This document shows, piece by piece, positions 1 to 6,503 of a DNA stretch of 8,552 nucleotides; positions within the stretch are counted from its first letter, which is position 1, and each line of letters starts with the position of its first letter. Origin of the DNA: Clostridiales bacterium (GTDB taxonomy: Bacteria; Bacillota; Clostridia; Christensenellales; Aristaeellaceae); the NCBI GenBank assembly GCA_004552515.1, contig SFOF01000082.1:1-8552 (forward strand). The letters run 5' to 3'. The notes beneath the pieces were generated by a model, which was given only the letters and a program-made list of their open reading frames with translations, made no database searches and had not been told where the DNA came from. The position numbers and the translations under genes are program-made.

Positions 1-122
1 CCCAGATGGATATGCTGGGGCACAGCTTCTTCGTGTTCATCAACGCGGAGACGGGCATCACCAGCGTCATCTATCGCCGCGCAGACGGCAAGATCGGCAT
101 GATCGAGCCGATTCAGGGATAA
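1..122 (+). CDS. hpf: Ribosome hibernation promoting factor, long form (C-terminal 39 residues, 5'-truncated)
   Basis: Only the end of this gene lies in the window; the reading frame starts at base 3 and stops at TAA 120-122. The visible tail contains [13 protein letters not shown] followed by [15 protein letters not shown]. This matches the conserved C-terminal domain of long-form HPF (ribosome-associated sigma-54 modulation family), whose usual pattern is a GH-x-FFVF-N-x-ETG stretch and then a YRR-x-DG-x-GLIEP ending. In that family the N-terminal domain binds the 30S decoding region and this C-terminal domain dimerises, which drives 100S ribosome formation in stationary phase. The N-terminal domain lies outside the window, so completeness cannot be judged. 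A strong terminator follows 17 bases after the stop, so the gene ends its transcription unit. Confidence 0.87.
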   Translation, partial: QMDMLGHSFFVFINAETGITSVIYRRADGKIGMIEPIQG

Positions 123-138
123 TTTCAAAGGCATAATC

Positions 139-178
139 CGGGGCGGAGCGTTCAAAGGGCGCTCCGCCCCGCTTTTTG
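139..178 (+). terminator. Intrinsic terminator of hpf
   Basis: A 12-base-pair perfect stem (139-150 with 160-171, GC-rich, arm CGGGGCGGAGCG) encloses a 9-base loop and is followed by CTTTTTG. The arm sequence, loop size and T run are those of a Rho-independent terminator. It separates hpf from the oxidoreductase promoter. Confidence 0.9.
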
Positions 179-190
179 TCAATCTATGTG

Positions 191-219
191 TTTTCAAACG
201 GCGGCGGCTATGCTATAAT
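191..219 (+). promoter_or_regulatory. Extended -10 SigA promoter for the FAD oxidoreductase
   Basis: A perfect TATAAT at 214-219 is preceded by TGC, giving an extended -10 (TGnTATAAT). A 17-base spacer separates it from TTTTCA at 191-196, which matches TTGACA at four of six positions. The expected start of transcription is near 226, giving an untranslated leader of roughly 75 bases before the chosen ATG at 300. It lies just downstream of the hpf terminator. Confidence 0.7.
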
Positions 220-299
220 GAAGGCGGACGCGGCAGGCGGCGCGCGTTCGGAATGGGCGCGGCCGGCTGATGATTATGAACTGCGGGAGGATATGGACA

Positions 300-1586
300 A
301 TGATTGACATTTCTTCGATGACAAACAGACAGTGGGATCTGATCGTCGTGGGCGGCGGCATGACCGGCGTGGCGGCGGCGGTTTCCGCCAGACGCGAGGG
401 CGTTGAAAACGTGTTGGTGATCGAGAAGGCCGGCTATCTGGGCGGCGCGGCGGCGACCAGCCTGATTACGCCCTTCATGCGCTTTTACACCACGGTGGAC
501 GGAAAGCAGTATCTGCTCAGCCGCGGCTTTTTTACCGAGCTGCGCGCGCTGATGCGCGAAACCGGCGCGCAGAATGACAGGGATTACACCATCCATGAGG
601 AATACCTCAAGGTGGCGCTCGACCGGCTGGCGAAGAAGGAGGGCATACAGCCGCTCTATCACGCCATGCTGTGCGGCGTTCACAAGGACGGCGAGACAAT
701 CACGGCGGTCGACGTGGCCACAAAGGCGGGAAAGCTGACGTTCAAGGCGCGCTATTTCATCGACTGCACCGGCGATGCCGATCTGGCCGCGCAGGCGGGC
801 TGCCCGTTCCATCTGGGCCGTCCGGACGGACTGTGCCAGCCCATGACGCTGTGCTTCCGCGTGGGCAACGTGGACACCGCCGCGTTCTGGAAGGGCATGA
901 AGGACGTGCAGAAGAAGTACAAGGAGCTGAAGGAGGCGGGCGAGATCAAGAATCCGCGCGAGGACGTGCTGGCGTTCACCACGCTGGACGAGGGCGTGAT
1001 CCACTTCAACACCACCCGCGTCGTGAAGCACGATCCCACCAATCCCTTCGACGTGACCGAGGCCGAGATGATCGCGCGCGAGCAGATGGTCGAGCTGGTC
1101 GAGTTCCTCAGGAAGTACGCGGCGGGCTGCGAGCACTGCCAGCTGCTCTATTCCGCCAGCGAAATCGGCGCGCGCGAAAGCCGCATGATCGACGGCGAAT
1201 ACCTGCTGACCGAAATGGATCTCAAGAACTGCACAAAGTTTGAGGACGCGATCGCCGCGGGCAACTATGACATCGACATCCACAATCCCGAGGGCAGCGG
1301 CACCAGCCACTACTTCTTTGCGGACGGCACATGGTATACCATTCCCTATCGCAGCCTGCAGCCCAAAAACGCCGACAATCTGCTGGTGGCCGGCCGCTGC
1401 ATTTCCTCCACGCACGAGGCGCAGGCCTCCTACCGCATCATGCCCATCGTCACCACGCTGGGCGAGGCGGCGGGCGTGGCCGTGGCTGTGGCCAATGCCG
1501 ACCACACCGGCGTGAAGCAGGCCGACGTGAAGAAGATCCAGGCCACGCTTGAAAAGAACGGGGCGTTCACCGGCCTTAATGCCTGA
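300..1586 (+). CDS. FAD-dependent oxidoreductase (FAD_oxidored / PF12831-like), 428 aa
   Basis: This is a flavoprotein that should bind FAD in the cytoplasm and oxidise or reduce an unidentified small molecule. The Rossmann dinucleotide motif is at residues 15-23 (IVVGGGMTG, the GxGxxG pattern), with an acidic residue (Glu42) at the end of the second strand, as expected for the adenosine ribose contact, and GYLGG just after. A second FAD-contact motif, DCTGDAD, sits at 155-161. The C-terminal LLVAGRCISSTHEA (361-374), followed by a glycine/alanine-rich helix (GEAAGVAVAVA), is the classic closing motif of this family. No signal peptide or membrane helix is visible. I chose ATG at 300 because GGGAGG at 285-290 lies nine bases upstream; the in-frame ATG at 270 has no comparable site and would add ten unusual residues. 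The gene has its own promoter, and an amidohydrolase follows in the same direction, so a shared catabolic role is possible but inferred. The substrate is unknown. Confidence 0.9.
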   Translation: MIDISSMTNRQWDLIVVGGGMTGVAAAVSARREGVENVLVIEKAGYLGGAAATSLITPFMRFYTTVDGKQYLLSRGFFTELRALMRETGAQNDRDYTIHEEYLKVALDRLAKKEGIQPLYHAMLCGVHKDGETITAVDVATKAGKLTFKARYFIDCTGDADLAAQAGCPFHLGRPDGLCQPMTLCFRVGNVDTAAFWKGMKDVQKKYKELKEAGEIKNPREDVLAFTTLDEGVIHFNTTRVVKHDPTNPFDVTEAEMIAREQMVELVEFLRKYAAGCEHCQLLYSASEIGARESRMIDGEYLLTEMDLKNCTKFEDAIAAGNYDIDIHNPEGSGTSHYFFADGTWYTIPYRSLQPKNADNLLVAGRCISSTHEAQASYRIMPIVTTLGEAAGVAVAVANADHTGVKQADVKKIQATLEKNGAFTGLNA

Positions 1587-1632
1587 TGCACCACAATCAT
1601 AACCCGAACGGCGAGAAAACAGGCGGTTCGCG

Positions 1633-1641
1633 TGCTATAAT
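1633..1641 (+). promoter_or_regulatory. Extended -10 promoter upstream of the repeat region and amidohydrolase
   Basis: TGCTATAAT at 1633-1641 is a perfect -10 with the TGn extension, identical over nine bases to the element before the FAD oxidoreductase. No good -35 is visible at 16-18 bases upstream, so activity would depend on the extended -10. If used, it gives a leader of about 350 bases that runs through both repeat copies before the amidohydrolase ATG at 1999. No terminator is apparent between the oxidoreductase stop and this site, so readthrough from upstream is also possible. Confidence 0.55.
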
Positions 1642-1736
1642 AGAGTGAAAAGCGCGCGAGCCGCCGCTTTATATGCCGGCCGTGCGGCGCGCTGCGCTTC
1701 TGCGTGCGCTCGAAGGTGCTTCCGGAGCGGACAGGA

Positions 1737-1911
1737 TGCAGGGCATTGAGGCGCTTCGATTCGAACGCTCGGGATTCGGCGACAGCGGTTCCGGGTGGAA
1801 GGCTCTCGGGGCGCGCTTCAAATGCTGCAGGGCTTTGCGGCGCTTCGATTCGAACGCTCGGGAATCGGCGAAAGCGGTTTCGGGTGGGAGATCGCGGGGC
1901 GCGCTGTAAGA
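1737..1911 (+). repeat. Two imperfect tandem copies of an approximately 89-base repeat
   Basis: Copy 1 begins at 1737 (TGCAGGGCATTG) and copy 2 at 1826 (TGCAGGGCTTTG), a period of 89. The first 62 bases match at 57 positions, and a 25-base core is identical (1750-1774 and 1839-1863). After that the copies drift, with a one-base length change, but both still share a CGGGGCGCGCT block (from 1807 and 1895). The core contains the inverted repeat TTCGATTCGAA. In copy 2 CGATTC and GAATCG can also pair across a 10-base loop; in copy 1 the second arm is GATTCG, leaving a mismatch. No coding potential is convincing in any frame. This could be an intergenic repeat family or part of the amidohydrolase leader. 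Confidence 0.8.
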
Positions 1912-1998
1912 GGGCGCGCGGACACACGGGACGCGCCGTTCCTTGCGGCGGTTTACAAAGAAAGGCATACGCGGCGCAAAAAGGCAGGATGACAGACA

Positions 1999-2787
1999 AT
2001 GGTCTACGACGTACACGCACATATTTTTCCGGACAAAATCGCCGAAAAGGCGGCGCACAGCATCGGCGCTTTTTACGATGGCTTTCATATGGACTGCGAC
2101 GGCAGCGTTTCGGGGCTCATAAGGGCGGGCGATCGGGCGGGCATCAGCCGTTTCCTCGTCCATTCCGTCGCGACGACGCCGGCGCAGATTCACAACGTCA
2201 ACGCGTTCATCGCCGCGCAGGTGAAGGCGCGTCCTGATCGCTTTATCGGCTTCGGCTCGCTGCACCCGGATATGCAGGACGTCGAGGCCGGCGTGCAGAG
2301 CTTGGTCGAGCTGGGGCTGCACGGCGTGAAGCTGCACCCGGATATGCAGGCGTTCGCGCTGGACGAGGATCGCGCCATACGCCTTGTGAAGGCGGTCGAG
2401 GCGAAGGGACTGCCGATGATGATCCACGCGGGGGACTATCGCTATCATTACTCGAATCCGCCGCAGATCCGTAAAATGCTTGCCGAAGCGCCCGATCTGA
2501 CGGTCATTGCCGCGCATTTCGCCGGCTACAGCGTCTGGGACGAGGCCGAGAGCCTGGCCGGCACGAAAAATATGTACGTCGATTGCTCCAGCTCGATGTA
2601 CGCCATGACCGACGGGGAAATCGTGCGGCGCATACGGCTTTTTGGCGCGGATCGCGTCATGTTCGGCACGGACTATCCGATGTGGGAGCCGGAAAGGGAG
2701 TTGGAGCGCTTCATGAGCCTGCCGCTTCACGACGACGAGCGCGAGCAGGTGCTCTGGAAAACCGCCTCGTCGGTGCTGGGAATGTAA
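1999..2787 (+). CDS. Amidohydrolase-2 family metal-dependent hydrolase, 262 aa
   Basis: This is a TIM-barrel metallohydrolase of the PF04909 type, which includes decarboxylases and hydrolases acting on C-C, C-N or C-O bonds of small organic acids and lactones. The visible metal and catalytic residues are HxH at 6-8 (DVHAHIFP), H143 in MMIHAGD, H173 in AAHFAG and D225 in FGTDYPMW. These are the ordered strand-1, strand-5, strand-6 and strand-8 ligands of the superfamily. GVKLHPD (109-115) is the usual strand-4 segment, with K111 and H113. At 262 residues it is a compact but normal member, with no signal peptide. AGGA at 1986-1989 lies nine bases before the ATG. An ATG at 1989 belongs to another frame. 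The gene lies behind a repeat-bearing leader and ends at a terminator shared with the transporter. Substrate and exact reaction are not deducible; the upstream oxidoreductase may act in the same pathway, by inference only. Confidence 0.9.
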   Translation: MVYDVHAHIFPDKIAEKAAHSIGAFYDGFHMDCDGSVSGLIRAGDRAGISRFLVHSVATTPAQIHNVNAFIAAQVKARPDRFIGFGSLHPDMQDVEAGVQSLVELGLHGVKLHPDMQAFALDEDRAIRLVKAVEAKGLPMMIHAGDYRYHYSNPPQIRKMLAEAPDLTVIAAHFAGYSVWDEAESLAGTKNMYVDCSSSMYAMTDGEIVRRIRLFGADRVMFGTDYPMWEPERELERFMSLPLHDDEREQVLWKTASSVLGM

Positions 2788-2790
2788 TTA

Positions 2791-2826
2791 AAAAAGACGG
2801 GGCTGAAGCGAATCAGTCCCGTTTTT
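2791..2826. terminator. Bidirectional intrinsic terminator between convergent genes
   Basis: A ten-base-pair stem (ACGGGGCTGA at 2797-2806 with TCAGTCCCGT at 2813-2822, one G-T pair) has a six-base loop. It is flanked by a run of A on the left (2791-2795) and of T on the right (2822-2826). It therefore gives a U-tract on both strands and can end both the amidohydrolase transcript and the convergent transporter transcript, whose stop codon is at 2847-2845. Confidence 0.9.
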
Positions 2827-2844
2827 CGCATGATCGGCGCTTGC

Positions 2845-3720
2845 TTAGAAGCTCAGCATGACAATGCTGCCCGTGGCCAGCACGATGCCCGCGATCTGCA
2901 CCGGCGTGAGCTTTTCATGGAAGAGGAAGCAGGAATAGAGCACGGAGAGCACCAGCACGCCGCCGTTATCGATGGTGAAGAGCACGGTCGCGTCCACCAG
3001 CGTGAGCACATAGAGCACCAGATGGCAGGCGATCGTCGCGGACAGGCAGCAGGCCAGCAGGTAGATCAGCGATTTTCTGCTCATCCTAAAGCCGCCGGTC
3101 AGCACGCTTTTATCGCGGACGAGCTGAATGACCGCGCTCAGGATCGACATGCCGAGGAAGGTCAGCACGATCATTTCGTTGCGCTGCGCGCCGGCCATTT
3201 TGGCCTGCTGAGTGTTGAGCAGTATGCTGTACAGGCCGTTGGTGACGAAGATCAGGACGCACCAGGGCAAAAACGATTTCGAGCTGCCCCTGAGCGACAG
3301 CCCGCGCAGATTCATCAGGACGAAGGAAACCAGCATCAGGCCGATGGCGGCGAATTGCAGCGCGCTCAGCCGCTCGCCCATGAACAGCGCGTTGTAGACC
3401 ATGGGCACGGTGATGCCGCCGAAGAGGCACATGATCATCTGGAAGGAATAGGAGCCGCCCTTGCTGGCCTTAATCATCGCCAGATTGTAGAGCAGCAGCA
3501 CGACGGCGTTGATCAGCCCGCACGCCCATGTGACCGGCGAGGGCGCGAAATGAAAGCCGCTCACCAGCAGCGTGGCGATTCCGGCGAACGCGCCGTAGGA
3601 GATCGAAAACACGGTGGACGTGTCCTCTCCGGCGCTGCGGCTGGACGAGAACAGCTTGAGAAAGAGCGACTGGAAGGAATAGAGCACAACCATCACGGCG
3701 ACGAGCAGGGCGGTCGTCAT
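2845..3720 (-). CDS. EamA/DMT-superfamily transporter, 291 aa
   Basis: This is an inner-membrane protein of the drug/metabolite transporter superfamily, whose members move amino acids, sugars, nucleobases or other metabolites across the cytoplasmic membrane. Ten hydrophobic segments can be placed at about 3-23, 36-57, 64-84, 91-110, 121-138, 150-168, 181-202, 217-240, 244-265 and 272-291. The two EamA half-repeats each end with the family signature: MGERLSALQFAAIGLMLVS (114-132) and HEKLTPVQIAGIVLATGS (268-285). The length is typical. I chose the ATG at 3720 because GGAGGA lies six bases upstream and a consensus promoter lies just beyond. The same frame stays open for 52 more codons upstream, but those would cross the promoter. 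The gene is monocistronic, convergent with the amidohydrolase. The transported substrate is unknown. Confidence 0.92.
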   Translation of the reverse strand: MTTALLVAVMVVLYSFQSLFLKLFSSSRSAGEDTSTVFSISYGAFAGIATLLVSGFHFAPSPVTWACGLINAVVLLLYNLAMIKASKGGSYSFQMIMCLFGGITVPMVYNALFMGERLSALQFAAIGLMLVSFVLMNLRGLSLRGSSKSFLPWCVLIFVTNGLYSILLNTQQAKMAGAQRNEMIVLTFLGMSILSAVIQLVRDKSVLTGGFRMSRKSLIYLLACCLSATIACHLVLYVLTLVDATVLFTIDNGGVLVLSVLYSCFLFHEKLTPVQIAGIVLATGSIVMLSF

Positions 3721-3757
3721 AGAGCATCCTCCGTTCGATGTAAAAATCAATAACACT

Positions 3758-3785
3758 ATTATAACGCGTCCGCGCGATTTGTCAA
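3758..3785 (-). promoter_or_regulatory. Consensus SigA promoter of the EamA transporter
   Basis: Reading the minus strand, TTGACA (3785-3780) and TATAAT (3763-3758) are both perfect, with a 16-base spacer. Transcription would start near 3751, giving about 30 bases of leader containing the GGAGGA ribosome binding site. No operator-like palindrome overlaps it clearly, so expression may be constitutive. Confidence 0.88.
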
Positions 3786-4206
3786 TGCAGTGAGAGAGGC
3801 GCGGAAGAAATAATGAGAGGGCGACGCGGAATGGCCGCAAAAAAGAGCGGCGGGGGGATGATCCTGCTGACTGCATGGGGCGGCATTTCCCTGAGAGAGG
3901 GTTGAGATGGGGGGCATATCGCGCTTCGGGAAGCGCGCTCCAAAGGGTTTTCCGTCGGGAAGGGGGGCAGCGCGGATCGCCGGCCGGATGAGGACGTTCA
4001 TTTCAGCGCCGCGCAGAACAGCCCCGCGCGCGCAGACGCCCGTGCCGGTCTATATCCGGCAGGCACAAACACCGCGCCGACGCGCAATTCGCTGACAGAT
4101 GAAGCGGAACGGCATATCGCCGCGTCAGCGCGGAATAACGCCCCGGGAGCGCCCTTATCCGCCGCCCGCGAGCAGAGGATTGTCCCGGCCAACGCGCATA
4201 AAGGAC
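3786..4206. other. GC-rich intergenic stretch without a supportable gene
   Basis: About 420 bases separate the transporter promoter from the T-box promoter. Short open frames occur on both strands, but none combines a ribosome binding site with a protein-like composition. Two hairpins stand out: CGCGCTT-CGGG-AAGCGCG at 3920-3937, and TGCCGG/CCGGCA at 4043-4061 with a seven-base loop. Neither is followed by a T run, so they are not intrinsic terminators. I recognise no RNA family here. It may be regulatory spacer or the remains of a decayed gene. Confidence 0.5.
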
Positions 4207-4235
4207 TTGACAGCGGGGAAAATCTTCGATATAAT
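4207..4235 (+). promoter_or_regulatory. Perfect-consensus SigA promoter of the T-box operon
   Basis: TTGACA at 4207-4212 and TATAAT at 4230-4235 are separated by exactly 17 bases. Transcription should begin near 4242, about nine bases before the first base-paired strand of T-box stem I. An unregulated, strong promoter feeding a transcription attenuator is the standard T-box arrangement. Confidence 0.93.
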
Positions 4236-4250
4236 ACAGACGATATATAA

Positions 4251-4517
4251 GAAGCGATGAAGAAGAGAGTAGCGCCGCAGTGAGCGCCTTGAGCGAGCCG
4301 GAAGAGTGCAAGCCGGCGGCGATGGGCGGCGTGAACATGGCTTTGGAGCTTCCGGCGCGAGCAGTGAAAAAATGTGAGCGCCGGACGGAGCGCCTCCGTT
4401 AGCGGGCGGGCCGGTAAATGACCGGTCAGTGAGTCTCCGCGCGTGAAGCGATGGAGAGAAGCAGGGTGGTACCGCGTTTTTACGAACGTCCCTCGCAGCG
4501 GCGAGCGGCGTTTTTTT
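4251..4517 (+). promoter_or_regulatory. T-box riboswitch leader, methionine-specific (specifier ATG)
   Basis: This is a tRNA-sensing transcription attenuator. Stem I spans 4251-4352: its base pairs GAAGC (4251-4255) with GCTTC (4348-4352), and ATGA opposite GGA fits the conserved kink-turn. The specifier loop has AGAGAGTA on the left and GAACATGG on the right, and is closed above by GCGCCGC (4272-4278) with GCGGCGT (4326-4332). The specifier is ATG at 4337-4339, followed by the usual purine. A stem III candidate pairs CCGGT with ACCGG around 4413-4427. The T-box motif GGGTGGTACCGCG is at 4464-4476. Its TGGT bulge would pair with an ACCA tRNA end, meaning discriminator A73 as in tRNA-Met; this argues against shifted readings such as Asn, His or Glu. 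The antiterminator (GGG 4464-4466 and GCG 4474-4476 with CGTCCC 4487-4492) shares bases with the terminator, so the two are exclusive. Uncharged tRNA-Met should switch on the downstream genes. Confidence 0.95.
4487..4517 (+). terminator. T-box-controlled attenuator terminator
   Basis: CGTCCCTCGC (4487-4496) pairs with GCGAGCGGCG (4501-4510) at nine of ten positions around an AGCG loop and is followed by seven T residues (4511-4517). Its left arm overlaps the right arm of the antiterminator, giving the switch. Charged tRNA-Met would leave this terminator formed and stop transcription before the beta-helix gene and metG. Confidence 0.92.
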
Positions 4518-4544
4518 ATTGCAACGAACAGGGAGGGATTCTCC

Positions 4545-6485
4545 ATGGCGAATTGTCTCTATGTCGCGCCGAACGGCGACGATAAGGCGAAGGGCACGAT
4601 TGACGCGCCCTTTAGGACGCTCCAGGCGGCGCTTAAGCGCGTCGAAACGCTGGGCGAGAGCTGCTGGGACGGCGAAATCACCGTCTATCTGCGCGGCGGC
4701 GTATATCCGATCGACAAGACCGTGTCCATCAGCGTGACCGCGCCGGTGACTGTGCGCTCGTATGACGGCGAGCAGGCGATCTTCGACGGCGGCCGCGTGA
4801 TCTCCGGCTTTGAGGAGGGCGCGCTTCACGGTCTGCGCTGCTGGACGGCAAGGCTCGAGGACGGCGAATATTTCAACTCGCTGTTCGTAAACGGCGCGCG
4901 CAGAACCCGCGCGTATCTGCCGAAAAAGGACTATTACTACATCGAGGACGTGCCCGGCCAGCCGCTCGATCTGCCCTTCAACGTGCCGGGCGACCGCTTC
5001 ATCGTGAAGGAGGGCGATTTTAAGCCCACGCGCAACCTGCGCGACGTGCAGGTTCATGTGTTCCACTACTGGTCGGACGAGCTGATGCCGGTTCTTTCCT
5101 ATGATCCCGAGACGCGGCTGCTCGTTTCCGATCATCCCTCCCACTATACGCTGCACGACGACCGCAAGAAGCACTATGCCAAATACCGCATCGAGAACCT
5201 CTTCGAGGGCCTGACCGAGCCGGGCGACTGGTATATCGACCGTGCGGAAAGGACGCTCTACTATCTGCCCATGGACGGCGAGACGATCGAGAACACAGAG
5301 GTCGTCGCGCCGGTGTGCGAGCAGGCGTTTGACATTCACGACAGCCGCGACCTGACGATCGACAACGTGACCATCCGCCATTTTGACTGGGCGGTGCATG
5401 AGGTGTCCGTGCAGGGGCAAGGCTCCACGCAGGCGGGCGGCGCCGTGACGTATACGCGCTGCCATCGCTGCGCGCTGACCCATTCCGTGATCGAGCACGT
5501 CGGCTATTACGCGATCGACGTGCGCGAGGGCTGCTCCGTGATCAAGCTGTGCGGAAACGTTTTGCGCGATATGGGCGCGGGCGGCGTGAAGATCAACGGA
5601 ACCGACGCGAAGGGCGCGGTCGAGGGGCGCACGCATCACGTCCGCGTGTGCGACAACCTGATTACCGAGGGCGGTCGTCAGTTCCTGGCCGGCATCGGCG
5701 TGATCAGTATGCACGCGCATCATGTGACGATCGCGCACAATGTGATCCACGATCTGTACTATTCCGGCGTGTCGTGCGGCTGGGTGTGGGGCTATGCCGA
5801 GAGCGTGTCCCACGACAATATCATCGAGTATAACCACATCTACGACATCGGCCATTTCGTGCTGTCGGATATGGGCGGCATCTATATGCTGGGCGTGCAG
5901 CCCGGCTCGGTCATCCGCTATAACCTGATCCACGACATCGAAAAGGCGAATTACGGCGGCTGGGCGATCTATCCCGACGAGGGCTCGAGCCACCTTTTGA
6001 TCGAGAACAACATCGGCTATAACACCACGTCCTCGTGCTTCCATCAGCACTATGGCCGCGAGAACGTCGTGCGCAACAACATCTGGGCGTTCGGCAGCGA
6101 GGGCGTGATCGCCTACACGCGCCTTGAGGAGCACGTCGGCTTTACGTTCGAGCGCAATATCGTATTGACCGACGATCAGCCGCTGTTCACCGGCTTCGGC
6201 ATGGCGGGCATTAGGAGCGACATGAACGTCTACTGGGACATTCACGGGAAACCGCTCGAGTATGCGCCCGATCTGTGGAACCGCGAGACGCGCGTGCCCA
6301 TGGATTCGCTGAAAAAGCAGGGCTACGATCTGTTCACCGTGGTGGCCGATCCGCTGCTTCGCGATCCGGCGCATGGCGATTTCACGCTCGATCCCGCCTC
6401 GCCCGCGCTGAAGATGGGCTTTGTGCCGATCGACATGACGGGGCTGGGCATCCGCGAGGGACGCGGCAAAGAGTTTGAAAATTAA
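4545..6485 (+). CDS. Right-handed parallel beta-helix protein, GH141-like, 646 aa
   Basis: The protein opens with YVAPNGDD and a FRTLQAA segment, the typical start of pectate-lyase-like beta-helix proteins. It continues with a beta-rich insert containing VHVFHYW (170-176) and GDWYIDR...LYYLP (227-242), segments I associate with GH141-type glycoside hydrolases. From about 257 to 560 come repeated short rungs rich in N, H and I (for example IAHNVIHDLYYSGVS, IRYNLIHDIE, VVRNNIWAF). D442 in DMGGIYML and D478/E479 in IYPDEGSS are conserved acidic motifs and my best guess for active-site residues. GH141 members include fucosidase and xylanase activities on plant polysaccharides, but substrate assignment here is not safe. 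There is no signal peptide or anchor, so it should be cytoplasmic, acting on imported oligosaccharides if it is an enzyme. ATG 4545 has AGGGAGG eight bases upstream; the same frame is open back to 4443, but that part is the T-box terminator. It is first gene behind the Met T-box, and metG follows after 18 bases. Confidence 0.88.
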   Translation: MANCLYVAPNGDDKAKGTIDAPFRTLQAALKRVETLGESCWDGEITVYLRGGVYPIDKTVSISVTAPVTVRSYDGEQAIFDGGRVISGFEEGALHGLRCWTARLEDGEYFNSLFVNGARRTRAYLPKKDYYYIEDVPGQPLDLPFNVPGDRFIVKEGDFKPTRNLRDVQVHVFHYWSDELMPVLSYDPETRLLVSDHPSHYTLHDDRKKHYAKYRIENLFEGLTEPGDWYIDRAERTLYYLPMDGETIENTEVVAPVCEQAFDIHDSRDLTIDNVTIRHFDWAVHEVSVQGQGSTQAGGAVTYTRCHRCALTHSVIEHVGYYAIDVREGCSVIKLCGNVLRDMGAGGVKINGTDAKGAVEGRTHHVRVCDNLITEGGRQFLAGIGVISMHAHHVTIAHNVIHDLYYSGVSCGWVWGYAESVSHDNIIEYNHIYDIGHFVLSDMGGIYMLGVQPGSVIRYNLIHDIEKANYGGWAIYPDEGSSHLLIENNIGYNTTSSCFHQHYGRENVVRNNIWAFGSEGVIAYTRLEEHVGFTFERNIVLTDDQPLFTGFGMAGIRSDMNVYWDIHGKPLEYAPDLWNRETRVPMDSLKKQGYDLFTVVADPLLRDPAHGDFTLDPASPALKMGFVPIDMTGLGIREGRGKEFEN

Positions 6486-6503
6486 TCCGAGGAGTGAAGC
6501 GAT

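Noticed and set aside
213..1505. A 430-codon minus-strand open frame opposite the FAD oxidoreductase
   Set aside because: Composition (A, V, H, R, L repeats) and exact overlap with a recognised flavoprotein mark it as an antisense shadow.
1737..1911. Possible CRISPR array
   Set aside because: There are only two units, the similarity runs nearly through the whole 89-base period, and no unique spacers separate short repeats.
1669..2730. Open frames on either strand across the 89-base repeats, such as the minus-strand 353-codon frame and the plus-strand 1704-2237 frame
   Set aside because: They read the repeat and then the wrong frame or strand of the amidohydrolase; they show no domain motif and lack start signals.
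3721..3876. 52-codon N-terminal extension of the EamA transporter
   Set aside because: The extension would cross a perfect TTGACA/TATAAT promoter, and a strong GGAGGA site directly serves the ATG at 3720.
3920..3937. Hairpin as an intrinsic terminator
   Set aside because: The stem is good, but no T run follows and no gene ends just upstream on either strand.
3907..4095. A 62-codon plus-strand open frame in the intergenic stretch
   Set aside because: Purine-rich DNA upstream resembles a ribosome binding site, but the product is R/P/A/G-rich with no recognisable feature, typical of random GC-rich sequence.
4334..4338. Alternative specifier readings in the T-box loop (GAA, AAC, ACA or CAT)
   Set aside because: Glu, Asn and His tRNAs normally lack an A discriminator, which the TGGT bulge demands. 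ACA (Thr) is not strictly excluded by that, but it would be followed by a pyrimidine. ATG fits position, following purine, discriminator and the downstream metG.
4443..4544. Upstream extension of the beta-helix reading frame
   Set aside because: These codons run through the T-box motif, antiterminator and terminator. A good ribosome binding site and a family-typical N-terminus are at ATG 4545.
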